From an uncultured Lachnospiraceae bacterium (GTDB taxonomy: Bacteria > Bacillota > Clostridia > Lachnospirales > Lachnospiraceae): a stretch of DNA of 41,927 nt. The notes under the pieces are model-generated. The model did no database searches. It saw only the letters and a list, made by a program, of their open reading frames with translations, and had not been told where the DNA came from. Shown piece by piece: positions 29,526 through 37,736 of this stretch (positions within the stretch are counted from its first letter, which is position 1; each line of letters begins with the position of its first letter). A program made the translations under genes and the position numbers. Location: contig CANPOY010000025.1 of NCBI GenBank assembly GCA_947575805.1, positions 1 through 41,927 of the forward strand, in the 5' to 3' direction.

Positions 29526-30500
29526 ATGGCAGATGAGATAAAAACAGTTGCGGTTTTGACAAGCGGAGGTGATGCACCGGGAATGAATGCGGCGATTCGT
29601 TCGGTGGTGCGTACTGCAATTTCGAGAGGTTTGAAGGTAAAGGGGATTAAGAAGGGCTACAACGGCCTGCTGAATGAAGACATTATAGATATGCAGCCCC
29701 GCAATGTTTCCGATATTATCCAGAGGGGCGGTACGATTCTCGGAACGGCGAGATGCCTTGAGTTCAAGAAGGCGGAGTACCAGAAGAAGGGGGCGGAAAT
29801 ATGCAGGAAGCACGGGATTGACGGCATCGTAGTAATCGGCGGTGACGGCTCTTACCGTGGTGCGCAGGCGCTGTCAAGGCTGGGCATCAACACGGTGGGA
29901 GTTCCCGGAACCATCGATCTGGACATTGCATGCACCGATTATACCATTGGCTTCGATACGGCGGTCAATACCGCCATGGAAGCGATCGATAAGGTAAAGG
30001 ATACTTCCTCTTCCCATGAGCGCTGCAGCATCATAGAGGTCATGGGGCGCAATGCAGGATACATTGCCCTCTGGTGCGGAATTGCAAACGGTGCGGAGGA
30101 TGTGCTGCTTCCGGAAAAATATGATTTCAATGAGCAGGAGATCATCAATCATATTATTGAAAGCCGCAAGAAGGGCAAGACCCATCATCTCATTATCAAT
30201 GCGGAGGGGATTGGCCATTCTACTTCCATGGCCAGAAGAATAGAGGCGGCTACCGGTGTTGAGACCAGGGCTACAATTCTTGGTTACATGCAGCGGGGCG
30301 GAAATCCCACGGCAATGGATCGGTATTACGCTTCCATTATGGGGGCTTATGCGGTGGATATTATGCTTCAGGGTAAGACAAACAGAGTGGTTGGTTACAG
30401 AAACGGCGTCTTCACTGACTTTGACATTGAGGATGCTCTGAAGATGCAGAAGAACATTGACGAGTATCAGTTCGAAGTTGCCCATCTGCTGACGGTGTAA
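29526..30500 (+). CDS. pfkA: ATP-dependent 6-phosphofructokinase
   Basis: Phosphorylates fructose 6-phosphate in glycolysis. The 324-aa protein has TSGGDAPGMNAAIRS at the N-terminus and GGDGS with Gly at the position that favours ATP over pyrophosphate. The catalytic region reads PGTIDLDIACTDYTIGFDTA. The catalytic Asp and the second Asp are kept, but the usual Asn between them is Leu, and the usual (P/K)GTD is ACTD. MGRNAGYIALW and LGYMQRGGNPTAMDR complete the active site. GGAGG (29514-29518) lies 7 bases before the ATG at 29526. Confidence 0.95.
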   Translation: MADEIKTVAVLTSGGDAPGMNAAIRSVVRTAISRGLKVKGIKKGYNGLLNEDIIDMQPRNVSDIIQRGGTILGTARCLEFKKAEYQKKGAEICRKHGIDGIVVIGGDGSYRGAQALSRLGINTVGVPGTIDLDIACTDYTIGFDTAVNTAMEAIDKVKDTSSSHERCSIIEVMGRNAGYIALWCGIANGAEDVLLPEKYDFNEQEIINHIIESRKKGKTHHLIINAEGIGHSTSMARRIEAATGVETRATILGYMQRGGNPTAMDRYYASIMGAYAVDIMLQGKTNRVVGYRNGVFTDFDIEDALKMQKNIDEYQFEVAHLLTV

Positions 30501-30531
30501 ATTAACGCAAGGATTAATAAAAGAAAAGATA

Positions 30532-30563
30532 ACGGCTGTCCTGTTTTGGGACAGCCGTATTTA
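30532..30563 (+). terminator. Hairpin terminator after pfkA
   Basis: A perfect 10-bp stem, ACGGCTGTCC (30532-30541) with GGACAGCCGT (30549-30558), followed by ATTTAG. The stem is strong but the U-tract is short, so readthrough into the next gene is likely. Confidence 0.65.
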
Positions 30564-30583
30564 GACACATGGAAGGAGACGGC

Positions 30584-31405
30584 ATGATTACCAGCAGTTC
30601 CAACAACAGAGTAAAGCAGGTTGTACAATGGCAGAGGTCGTCCAGGGAGCGGCAGGAAGCGGGAGTATTTCTGACGGAAGGGTTCAAAATGTTTGAGGAG
30701 GTGCCGGCAGGTTCCGTGAAGGAGGTATACCTGTCACAGGATGCTTATTCCAAGCTGTGTACGGTGACGGCACTGCGGGAAAAGCTGGAGTGTACCGGGT
30801 GGGAGATTGTATCGGATGAAATTTTAAGGAAAATGTCAGACACACAGACGCCTCAGGGAATCCTGCTGGTGGCCGGACAGCCGCATTATACGCCGGAACA
30901 GCTGCTGGATGTTCCGTGTCCTCTGCTGGTGATCCTGGAAAATATCCAGGATCCGGGCAATCTGGGAACCATCATCAGAACGGGAGAGGGAGCTGGGGTA
31001 ACGGGTGTTATCATGAGCAAACAGACGGTTGATCTGTTCAATCCCAAGACAATCAGGGCTACTATGGGCTCCGTATTCCGGGTTCCCTTTTTCTATGCGG
31101 AAAGTCTTGCCGAGGTAATGAAAAAGCTTCATGGAAAGGGTATTCATACCTATGCGGCCCACCTGGAGGGGAAAGAATATTATGACGGTTATTCTTATCT
31201 GGAGGGGACAGCGTTTTTGATTGGAAATGAGGGAAACGGACTTAGCCGGGAGACGGCGGAACTGGCGGAGAGGTATGTAAAGATTCCCATGGAGGGAAGG
31301 GTGGAGTCGCTGAATGCGGCGGTGTCTGCTTCCATATTAATGTATGAAGTGTATCGGCAACGGAGATTAATGCGAGAAATACCCAAGCGAACTTGTTCGC
31401 TTTGA
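30584..31405 (+). CDS. TrmH/SpoU-family RNA 2'-O-methyltransferase
   Basis: A SPOUT methyltransferase of 273 aa that methylates ribose in rRNA or tRNA using S-adenosylmethionine. A substrate-binding N-terminal domain (NNRVKQVVQWQRSSRER, about 1-95) precedes the knotted catalytic domain with its three motifs: NIQDPGNLGTIIRTGEGAG, FLIGNEGNGLSRE and the final IPMEGRVESLNAAVSASI. The N-terminal domain makes an rRNA target (YsgA/RlmB-like) likelier than tRNA. AAGGAG precedes the ATG at 30584. Inverted repeats overlap its stop codon. Confidence 0.9.
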   Translation: MITSSSNNRVKQVVQWQRSSRERQEAGVFLTEGFKMFEEVPAGSVKEVYLSQDAYSKLCTVTALREKLECTGWEIVSDEILRKMSDTQTPQGILLVAGQPHYTPEQLLDVPCPLLVILENIQDPGNLGTIIRTGEGAGVTGVIMSKQTVDLFNPKTIRATMGSVFRVPFFYAESLAEVMKKLHGKGIHTYAAHLEGKEYYDGYSYLEGTAFLIGNEGNGLSRETAELAERYVKIPMEGRVESLNAAVSASILMYEVYRQRRLMREIPKRTCSL

Positions 31406-31450
31406 ATACTGCATTTCTCATCCGGATTTGAATCGCGGCGAAGCTGCGGC
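31374..31450 (+). repeat. Nested inverted repeats between the methyltransferase gene and proC
   Basis: An inner perfect stem, AAGCGAA (31385-31391) with TTCGCTT (31396-31402) around CTTG, is enclosed by GAGAAAT (31374-31380) and ATTTCTC (31413-31419). A small GCGGC/GCTGC stem follows at about 31435-31447. The structure starts inside the end of the upstream coding region and reaches the proC ribosome binding site. No U-tract. It has the look of a mobile intergenic repeat or a structured leader, but copy number is unknown. Confidence 0.5.
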
Positions 31451-31462
31451 ATGGAGGTTAGA

Positions 31463-32260
31463 ATGAAAATAGGGTTTATAGGTTTGGGAAATATGGCGAC
31501 AGCCATGATAGGCGGTATGCTGGCGAAGGGTCTGGTGAAGCCGGAGGAAATAATCGGATCTGCCAAAACGAGTGCCACAATGGAAAAAATTAAAGGCAAA
31601 TTTAAAATAGCAACTGTTTTGGATAATCGGACGGTTGCGAAAGAAGCGGATATATTGTTTCTTGCGGTAAAACCTCTGCTGTTTCCGGAGGTGATTGCGG
31701 AAATCAGGGATTCCGTGGGAGCACAAACCTTGATCGTGAGCATTGCGGCGGGAAAGAGTCTTTCATATCTGAAAGAAGCTTTCGGGAGGCCGGAGTTGAG
31801 GATTGTGCGTTGCATGCCCAATACCCCTGCGTTAGTTTCGGAGGGGTGTACGGGGATCTGTGCGGGGGAAGAGGTTCCTTCGGAGGATCTGGAAAGGATA
31901 GTAACACTGACGGGAGCCTTTGGCAGAGCCGGCATTGTCCCCGAGAGGCTGATGGATGCGGTGGTGGGAGTCAGCGGCAGTGCGCCTGCCTATGTTTTTA
32001 TGTTTATAGAGGCGCTGGCGGATGGGGCGGTGGCGGCCGGTATGCCGAGAAAGCAGGCTTATGAATTTGCTGCACAGACTGTGCTGGGGAGTGCAAAGAT
32101 GGTTTTGGAGACGGGACGGCATCCCGGAGAATTGAAGGATATGGTATGCTCGCCGGGCGGAACCACCATTGAGGCAGTAAAGATGTTGGAAGAAAAGGGC
32201 TTTCGCGGGGCTGTCATGGACGCTGTGGAGGCCTGTGTGGAAAAGTCAAAAAGGATGTAA
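31463..32260 (+). CDS. proC: Pyrroline-5-carboxylate reductase
   Basis: Reduces pyrroline-5-carboxylate to proline with NAD(P)H, the last step of proline synthesis. The 265-aa protein starts with the Rossmann motif MKIGFIGLGNMATAMIGG. The catalytic region has MPNTPALVSEGCTG and the signature VGVSGSAPAYVFMFIEALADG and SPGGTTIEAV near the C-terminus. GGAGG at 31453-31457 precedes the ATG at 31463. ornithine carbamoyltransferase lies a few genes away but is not in the same unit. Confidence 0.95.
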   Translation: MKIGFIGLGNMATAMIGGMLAKGLVKPEEIIGSAKTSATMEKIKGKFKIATVLDNRTVAKEADILFLAVKPLLFPEVIAEIRDSVGAQTLIVSIAAGKSLSYLKEAFGRPELRIVRCMPNTPALVSEGCTGICAGEEVPSEDLERIVTLTGAFGRAGIVPERLMDAVVGVSGSAPAYVFMFIEALADGAVAAGMPRKQAYEFAAQTVLGSAKMVLETGRHPGELKDMVCSPGGTTIEAVKMLEEKGFRGAVMDAVEACVEKSKRM

Positions 32261-32269
32261 ATCGGAAAC

Positions 32270-32298
32270 TTGACAAACGGAGAAATGTCTGCTATGAT
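32270..32298 (+). promoter_or_regulatory. Sigma-A promoter of the SH3/SleB-like hydrolase gene
   Basis: A consensus TTGACA (32270-32275), a 17-bp spacer and TATGAT (32293-32298). Two tandem repeats begin just after it. Confidence 0.75.
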
Positions 32299-32300
32299 GC

Positions 32301-32340
32301 CTTTGTAACAAATTTAACAACTTTGTAATAAATTTATTAA
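32301..32340 (+). repeat. Two tandem imperfect 20-bp repeats in the leader
   Basis: CTTTGTAACAAATTTAACAA (32301-32320) is followed directly by CTTTGTAATAAATTTATTAA (32321-32340); 17 of 20 positions match. They lie over and just after the expected transcription start, where a repressor or two-component regulator could bind. Confidence 0.6.
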
Positions 32341-32385
32341 GAAAGTGGAATGATTCTTAAAAGATTTGTTTCGGAGGTGAAGAAA

Positions 32386-33465
32386 ATGGCAAAAGGCAGA
32401 AGAATGCTTGCGGCCGTGCTGGGGCTTGTGATGTCCCTGACGCTGTTGCTTCAGACCGGCATGGAAGTTCGGGCCGGAGAGGACAGTAGTCTGCATGATA
32501 TGCGAGGGGGAGTGGCTTCTCTTTTGAACCCCGGTATTACAGAGTCTATTACGGTAGCAAGCGTTAAAACAGGGAATCAGAATCTGGATCCCCACCAGGA
32601 TGCAGATTCCCAGAGCACGCTGGTGATGGCAAATGTAAAGAGCGCGTTGAATGTGCGGAGTGAAGCAAATGAGGATGCCGATAAAGTCGGAAAGCTGTAC
32701 AAGGACTGCGGAGGCCTTATTCTGGAGCGCAGGGACGGATGGACAAAGCTGCAGTCGGGAAATATTATCGGATGGGCCTCTGACGAATTCCTTTTATTCG
32801 GAGACGAGGCGCGCATGCTTGCTAATGATGTGGGCAAGATGATCGCAATGGTTAATACAGAGGCGGTCTGGGTCAGAATGGAGCCCAGTACGGAGGCCGG
32901 GATGTACGGGCTGCTTCCCAAGGGCGAAATCGTTGAGGTGCTGGGAAACGACGAGGAGACCGGCTGGGTATGTATTGATTACGAAGGAAACGACGGCTAT
33001 GTATCTTCCGAGTATGTGGATCTGGATTTCAAGATCGATACAGGAGAGACCGTGGCGGAGATTAAGGCCCGGGAAGAGGCCGAGCGTGAGGCAAAACGTC
33101 ATGTAAATTATGGCGAGTATACTACGGATGCGGATACCCTGCTGCTTCTGGCAGCGCTGATTCAGTGCGAAGCAGGCGGCGAGGCGTATGAGGGCCAGGT
33201 GGCTGTAGGAGCAGTGGTTATGAACCGTGTGCGCAGTCCGGCATATCCTGACAGTATCCATGGTGTTATTTATGCTTCCGGTCAGTTTACACCGGCTATG
33301 AGCGGCAAGGTGAACAGGGTATACGAGTCCGGCCGCATTTACGAAAGCTGTATCCGTGCGGCGGAGGAGGCTTTGTCCGGTGTGTCCAACGTGGGCGATC
33401 TGACGCATTTCCGACGTGTCAACGGGCGTGAAGGGCTGGTAATCGGGAACCATGTATTCTATTAA
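32386..33465 (+). CDS. Secreted cell-wall hydrolase with two SH3 domains and a SleB-like domain
   Basis: A probable exported peptidoglycan hydrolase of 359 aa. A signal peptide (about 1-32, with hydrophobic core LAAVLGLVMSLTLLL and cleavage near VRA) is followed by two bacterial SH3 domains (about 85-145 and 155-220), which bind wall peptides. A charged linker (about 225-250) leads to the Hydrolase_2 domain (about 258-359). This is the SleB/CwlJ-type domain, with the likely catalytic Glu in QCEAGGEAYEGQVAVG. It may act in wall turnover or germination. CGGAGGTGA precedes the ATG at 32386; an upstream in-frame ATG at 32350 has a weaker signal. Confidence 0.88.
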   Translation: MAKGRRMLAAVLGLVMSLTLLLQTGMEVRAGEDSSLHDMRGGVASLLNPGITESITVASVKTGNQNLDPHQDADSQSTLVMANVKSALNVRSEANEDADKVGKLYKDCGGLILERRDGWTKLQSGNIIGWASDEFLLFGDEARMLANDVGKMIAMVNTEAVWVRMEPSTEAGMYGLLPKGEIVEVLGNDEETGWVCIDYEGNDGYVSSEYVDLDFKIDTGETVAEIKAREEAEREAKRHVNYGEYTTDADTLLLLAALIQCEAGGEAYEGQVAVGAVVMNRVRSPAYPDSIHGVIYASGQFTPAMSGKVNRVYESGRIYESCIRAAEEALSGVSNVGDLTHFRRVNGREGLVIGNHVFY

Positions 33466-33491
33466 TAAGAAATAAGCATAAGAATTTATCG

Positions 33492-33523
33492 GGCGGCATC
33501 GCGGATCTGCGATGCCGCCTTTG
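33492..33523 (+). terminator. Intrinsic terminator after the cell-wall hydrolase gene
   Basis: A perfect 11-bp stem, GGCGGCATCGC (33492-33502) with GCGATGCCGCC (33509-33519), followed by TTTGTG. Confidence 0.8.
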
Positions 33524-33582
33524 TGCAGTTTAACGCCTCAATGTCCGCACATTTGCCATTCCTATCGTGCACTGAAAATAGA

Positions 33583-33611
33583 TTGCTCCTCAGGGGGATT
33601 TGTGCTATAAT
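33583..33611 (+). promoter_or_regulatory. Promoter of the NfeD-SPFH unit
   Basis: TTGCTC (33583-33588), a 17-bp spacer and a perfect TATAAT (33606-33611), about 45 bases before the start codon. Confidence 0.65.
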
Positions 33612-33657
33612 TTTGTTAAAGAATTTAGGGAATAGATAATGGAAAGGGAGTGAAGGC

Positions 33658-34179
33658 ATGATTATTTTCTGGCTTGTACTTTTGATTATTGCAATTGTTA
33701 TCGAGGTACTGACCATGGGACTGACGTCTATCTGGTTTGCAGGAGGCGCATTGGTGGCTATTCTGGCGGCGGTCCTGAATGCTCCGATGTGGTTCCAGAT
33801 ATTCTTGTTTCTGGTTGTTTCCCTGCTCCTTCTGTTCTTTACGAGACCGATCGCGGTGAAATATTTCAATAAGGACCGTGTGAGGACAAATGTGGAGAGT
33901 CTTGTGGGACGTCAGGCTATCGTTATCAGCGAGATTGATAATCTGCAGGGTATCGGCCAGGTTACCGTGGGCAGTCAGGAGTGGAGCGCCAGGAGTCTGG
34001 ACGACCGGAAAAGGATTCCGGTGGGGAGCGTAGTGATCGTCGTTTCTATAAGCGGGGTAAAGCTGATTGTGAGACCGGATGAACAGATGGAGGGCAAGGG
34101 TCCTGAACCGTCGCCGGTACCGGAGCCAATGAGTGTTTTGCAGATGGAGGAGATGGAACCTCCCAAGCCGGTTTCTTGA
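33658..34179 (+). CDS. NfeD-family membrane protein
   Basis: A short membrane protein of 173 aa. Two or three helices (about 2-22, 25-42 and 45-62) are followed by an OB-fold domain (about 75-145, VGRQAIVISEIDNLQGIGQVTV to IPVGSVVIVV). The C-terminal ~30 residues are Pro/Glu-rich and variable. NfeD proteins are regularly paired with SPFH/stomatin proteins, and one follows here, so the two probably form a membrane microdomain complex. The ribosome binding site is GGGAGTG. Confidence 0.88.
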   Translation: MIIFWLVLLIIAIVIEVLTMGLTSIWFAGGALVAILAAVLNAPMWFQIFLFLVVSLLLLFFTRPIAVKYFNKDRVRTNVESLVGRQAIVISEIDNLQGIGQVTVGSQEWSARSLDDRKRIPVGSVVIVVSISGVKLIVRPDEQMEGKGPEPSPVPEPMSVLQMEEMEPPKPVS

Positions 34180-34214
34180 GTTTACGGCGAACGGGGTGAC
34201 ATAAAATCATGTGC

Positions 34215-34233
34215 GTACTGTCACATACAGTAC
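34215..34233 (+). other. Hairpin between the NfeD and SPFH genes
   Basis: GTACTGT (34215-34221) pairs perfectly with ACAGTAC (34227-34233). No U-tract follows, and the ribosome binding site (AGAGG) lies just downstream. It may affect mRNA stability or translation of the second gene. Confidence 0.45.
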
Positions 34234-34247
34234 AGAAAGAGGTTAAT

Positions 34248-35183
34248 ATGGAAAATTTACCGCTGATTATTGTTATTGCGCTGATTGTCATAATTCTGGC
34301 GATCCTGGTATCGTGTCTGAAGATTGTTCCTCAGGCTCAGGCATTTGTTATTGAGCGTCTGGGCGCTTATCAGGGGACCTGGTCTGTGGGCTTTCATGTG
34401 AAGACGCCTTTTTTGGATAAGGTGGCCAGGAAGGTCAATTTAAAGGAGCAGGTAGCTGATTTCCCGCCCCAGCCGGTTATTACCAAAGATAATGTAACCA
34501 TGAGAATCGATACAGTGGTGTTTTATCAGATCACGGATCCCAAGCTGTTTACCTATGGTGTTGAAAATCCCATGATGGCGATTGAGAACCTGACAGCCAC
34601 AACGCTTCGTAACATCATCGGCGATCTGGAGCTGGATCAGACCCTGACCAGCCGTGAGACCATCAATACAAAGATGCGGGCGGCGCTGGACATTGCCACA
34701 GACCCCTGGGGTATCAAGGTTAACCGCGTCGAGCTGAAGAATATTATTCCTCCTGCAGAGATTCAGAATGCCATGGAGAAGCAGATGAAGGCAGAGCGTG
34801 AGAGACGTGAAGCGGTGACCAGGGCTGAGGGCGAGAAGAAGGCTAACGTGCTGGTGGCAGAAGGTGAAAAGGAATCCGCGATTCTCCGCGCAGAGGCTGA
34901 GAAGCAATCCGCAATTCTTCGTGCGGAAGCTCAGAAAGAAAAGATGATCCGTGAGGCGGAAGGTGAAGCGGAGGCGATCCTGAAGGTGCAGCAGGCTCAT
35001 GCCGACGGTATCAGGATGTTGAAGGAGGCCGGTGCCGACGAGGCAGTCTTAAAGATCAAGAGCCTGGAAGCCTTTGAAAAGGTGGCGGACGGCAAGGCAA
35101 ATACCATTCTCCTGCCCGCCGAGCTCCAGGGAATTGCAAGTTTGGCAGCTACCTGGAAGGAAACCGGAAAGACCCTGAAATAA
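34248..35183 (+). CDS. SPFH/stomatin-family membrane protein (QmcA-like)
   Basis: A 311-aa flotillin-like scaffold of membrane microdomains. One N-terminal helix (about 4-25) anchors it, followed by the SPFH domain (about 28-190, VIERLGAYQGTWSVGFHVKTPFLDKVARK and TMRIDTVVFYQITDPK). A long Glu/Ala/Lys-rich coiled coil with repeated EGEKESAILRAEAEK-type units follows (about 195-260). The set of segments fits the slipin/QmcA class, which partners NfeD. AGAGG precedes the ATG at 34248. A long terminator hairpin follows. Confidence 0.92.
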   Translation: MENLPLIIVIALIVIILAILVSCLKIVPQAQAFVIERLGAYQGTWSVGFHVKTPFLDKVARKVNLKEQVADFPPQPVITKDNVTMRIDTVVFYQITDPKLFTYGVENPMMAIENLTATTLRNIIGDLELDQTLTSRETINTKMRAALDIATDPWGIKVNRVELKNIIPPAEIQNAMEKQMKAERERREAVTRAEGEKKANVLVAEGEKESAILRAEAEKQSAILRAEAQKEKMIREAEGEAEAILKVQQAHADGIRMLKEAGADEAVLKIKSLEAFEKVADGKANTILLPAELQGIASLAATWKETGKTLK

Positions 35184-35231
35184 AGCAGCCGGCAGGAAGT
35201 TGCAGAATAATATACTTGGATATTACGAATA

Positions 35232-35278
35232 AGCGAATACTTTCTGATGGCATCCTGCCATTAGAAAGCATTCGTTTT
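35232..35278 (+). terminator. Long terminator hairpin after the SPFH gene
   Basis: AGCGAATACTTTCT (35232-35245) pairs with AGAAAGCATTCGTT (35263-35276) with two G-T pairs. Inside it ATGGC (35247-35251) pairs with GCCAT (35257-35261). A short T run is at the end. Confidence 0.75.
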
Positions 35279-35297
35279 GTATACGGAGGAGGTAAAT

Positions 35298-35428
35298 ATG
35301 GGAGGAGCAGGATCCAAAGCAGGACACGCCGGTCCAGGCGGCGCCCGGGGAGATGCCGGAGGGATCTGAATGACGCAGTCCGAAACATTCAGAACAGGAT
35401 GCAGTTGTATCTGGATGAAAACAGATGA
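35298..35428 (+). CDS. Small ORF with a frame change, possible small protein or remnant
   Basis: A very strong ribosome binding site (GGAGGAGG) precedes the ATG at 35298. Translation gives a 23-residue Gly/Ala-rich peptide ending at 35369. In the frame one base back, the sequence continues as DLNDAVRNIQNRMQLYLDENR to the stop at 35428, which looks like a real amphipathic helix. Together they would make a protein of about 43 residues needing one -1 shift, or one extra base. No classical slippery heptamer is seen, but GGAGGG lies just before the change. A start at ATG 35369 in a third frame gives only another 23-residue peptide. It lies directly upstream of the carbamoyltransferase gene. Confidence 0.35.
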
Positions 35429-35453
35429 GAAATCAGTGTAAGGAGGATATGTT

Positions 35454-36440
35454 ATGGACTTGAAAGGCAGGGACTTTTTAAAGCTGCTGGATTTTACAAC
35501 GGAGGAAATTACTTATCTGTTGGATGTGGCAGCTGACCTAAAGGAGAAAAAGCAAAAAGGAATTCCGGTGGATACCCTCAGGGGGAAAAACGTGGCCCTG
35601 ATCTTTGAAAAGACAAGCACCCGTACCAGGTGTGCCTTTGAGGTGGCCGCTCATGATCTGGGGCTGGGGACTACTTATCTGGATCCGGAGGGATCTCAGA
35701 TCGGTAAGAAGGAAAGTATTGCGGATACTGCCAGGGTGCTGGCGGGAATGTTCGAGGGAATCGAATACAGGGGATTCGGGCAGGATATTGTGGAGGAGCT
35801 GGCGGAATATTCCAGGGTGCCTGTATGGAACGGTCTGACTAACGAATTTCATCCCACACAGATGCTGGCGGATCTGCTGACCATACGCGAGCATTATGGA
35901 CATCTGAGTGGGATCCGACTGACCTACATGGGAGATGCCCGTTACAATATGGGAAATTCCCTGATGGTGACTTGTGCAAAGATGGGAATGCACTTTACAG
36001 CCTGCACCACCCGGAAGTATTTCCCGGAGGAAGCGCTGGTGAAAAAATGCCGGGAAATCGCGGAACAGACAGGGGGAAGCATCACCCTGACGGAGGACGT
36101 AGGTGCAGGAACAAAAAATACGGATGTTATTTATACGGATGTCTGGGTTTCCATGGGAGAACCGGATCAGGTGTGGGAGGAAAGAATCAAGGAGTTGTCC
36201 CCTTATCAGGTGAACAGGGCCGTGATGGAGAATGCGGGGGAAAATGCCGTGTTTATGCACTGTCTTCCCGCCTTCCATGATCTGAAGACAAAGATCGGTG
36301 CACAGATTGGTGAGCGTTTTGGCATCACGGAGATGGAAGTGACCGATGAGGTATTCGAATCAAAGCAGTCCCTGGTGTTTGAGGAAGCGGAGAATCGTAT
36401 GCACACCATCAAGGCAGTTATGTATGCCACGCTGTGCTAA
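35454..36440 (+). CDS. argF: Ornithine carbamoyltransferase
   Basis: Forms citrulline from ornithine and carbamoyl phosphate (arginine synthesis), or runs in reverse in the arginine deiminase pathway. The 328-aa protein has the carbamoyl phosphate loop STRTR (55-59), [11 protein letters not shown], the ornithine-binding region ([13 protein letters not shown] and DVWVSMGE) and HCLPAFHD. It is as close to the catabolic ArcB type as to ArgF; neighbours give no arginine genes to decide. AAGGAGG precedes the ATG. Confidence 0.93.
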   Translation: MDLKGRDFLKLLDFTTEEITYLLDVAADLKEKKQKGIPVDTLRGKNVALIFEKTSTRTRCAFEVAAHDLGLGTTYLDPEGSQIGKKESIADTARVLAGMFEGIEYRGFGQDIVEELAEYSRVPVWNGLTNEFHPTQMLADLLTIREHYGHLSGIRLTYMGDARYNMGNSLMVTCAKMGMHFTACTTRKYFPEEALVKKCREIAEQTGGSITLTEDVGAGTKNTDVIYTDVWVSMGEPDQVWEERIKELSPYQVNRAVMENAGENAVFMHCLPAFHDLKTKIGAQIGERFGITEMEVTDEVFESKQSLVFEEAENRMHTIKAVMYATLC

Positions 36441-36511
36441 GAGAATATGACGCCCGGGAAAGAGATGCCGGGTAAGGCATCTGGCAAAGAGGAAGTGGAG
36501 GCAGAGGACCG

Positions 36512-37312
36512 ATGTTCGGCAGGGAAGCTCTGAAAGCCGCATTAAATTCGAAATGGGCCGGAAAACACATTTGTTATTTTAAGGAACTGGATTCTACCAA
36601 TCTACGGGCGAAGCAGGAGGCGGAAGGGGGAGCGGCTGAGGGAACCCTGGTGGTGGCAGACAGGCAGACCGCAGGCCGGGGCAGGCGGGGCAGAAGCTGG
36701 AGCAGTCCCGCTGGGGTCAATGTATATTTTACCCTGATCTTAAAGCCTGATTTCCCGCCGGACAAAGCGGCCATGACCACGTTGGTCATGGCCCTTGCCG
36801 TGACCGAGGGGATATTTCGTACCTGCGGCCTGGAGGCGGAGATTAAGTGGCCCAACGATGTTGTGGTAAACGGGAGAAAGGTCTGCGGTATCCTGACGGA
36901 AATGAGTGTGGAGCGTGGTCGGATCCGGTATGTAGTAGCCGGAGTGGGGGTAAATGTGGGCCTGCAGGAGTTCTCGCCGGAGCTTTCGGCTACTGCCTCA
37001 TGCCTGGAGGCGGAGTGCAAAGGGCCGGTGTCCAGGGCCGCCCTTGTGGCGAATATTCTGAAGGCCTTTGAAGGATACTATGAAAGCTTTTGCCGGGAGT
37101 TAGACCTTTCCGCCATCAGGGAGAAGTATAACAGGCGTTTGGTAAACCGTGACAGAGAGGTACGGGTTCTTGACCCCAAGGAAGAATTTCAGGGTATTGC
37201 CCGGGGAATCAACGAGAGCGGGGAGCTTTTGGTGGAGCTTAAAGATGGCAGTATCACGGAGGTCTTTGCAGGAGAGGTATCCGTGCGGGGAATTTATGGC
37301 TACACAGTATGA
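36512..37312 (+). CDS. birA: Biotin--[acetyl-CoA-carboxylase] ligase, without DNA-binding domain
   Basis: Activates biotin with ATP and attaches it to the carboxylase carrier protein. The 266-aa product is a class I (monofunctional) ligase: it begins at the catalytic domain and lacks the winged-helix repressor domain of E. coli BirA. Key motifs are STNLRAK, the adenylate loop GRGRRGRSW (55-63), KWPNDV and GILTEM, then an SH3-like C-terminal domain (about 220-266). Start of a probable operon with the DUF6145-like gene, coaX and dusB. Confidence 0.93.
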   Translation: MFGREALKAALNSKWAGKHICYFKELDSTNLRAKQEAEGGAAEGTLVVADRQTAGRGRRGRSWSSPAGVNVYFTLILKPDFPPDKAAMTTLVMALAVTEGIFRTCGLEAEIKWPNDVVVNGRKVCGILTEMSVERGRIRYVVAGVGVNVGLQEFSPELSATASCLEAECKGPVSRAALVANILKAFEGYYESFCRELDLSAIREKYNRRLVNRDREVRVLDPKEEFQGIARGINESGELLVELKDGSITEVFAGEVSVRGIYGYTV

Positions 37313-37364
37313 ACGGAATGAAGATTTTCCTGGCGGTGTGCCTGGAAGAGTGAGAAGGACAGGG

Positions 37365-37736
37365 ATGGAAGAGAAGAAAATCGTGCTCTGCGGTGCCAAC
37401 GCATATGAGCAGAAGTATTATTTTAATGAACGCTTTAACGGAATTCCGGAGTCCGTAAAGGAGGAGCTGCACATTATCTGTGTTCTGTTTACAGAGGAGG
37501 TAGGCGGTGTGTTTACCATAGCTTTTGAGGAGGACGGAAATGTAGTTCTGGAGACGGAGGCCGAAGAGGACGATATTTATTACGATGAAGTGGGCAGTGG
37601 TTTGCTGGTGGGCGAGGTAAGAAGGAACAGACAGGATCTATTTGAATCTTTGCGTCTTTATTACCGGATATTCATATTGAAGGAAAATGTATCTGATTTA
37701 TTAAAAGAGGATTTGATAAATGATTCTGGTTATTGA
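37365..37736 (+). CDS. DUF6145-like small protein, function unknown
   Basis: A 123-aa acidic protein with no membrane segment. It starts [21 protein letters not shown] and contains [19 protein letters not shown] and a Tyr/Asp-rich acidic patch ([11 protein letters not shown]), a pattern I associate with DUF6145 of Lachnospiraceae; this was not checked. AGAAGGA precedes the ATG at 37365. An in-frame ATG at 37299, inside the end of birA, would add 22 residues. The 3' end overlaps coaX by 17 bases. Confidence 0.75.
   Translation: MEEKKIVLCGANAYEQKYYFNERFNGIPESVKEELHIICVLFTEEVGGVFTIAFEEDGNVVLETEAEEDDIYYDEVGSGLLVGEVRRNRQDLFESLRLYYRIFILKENVSDLLKEDLINDSGY

Noticed and set aside
36441..36511. CCCGG/CCGGG inverted repeat between argF and birA as a terminator
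   Set aside because: The stem is only five pairs and no T run follows.
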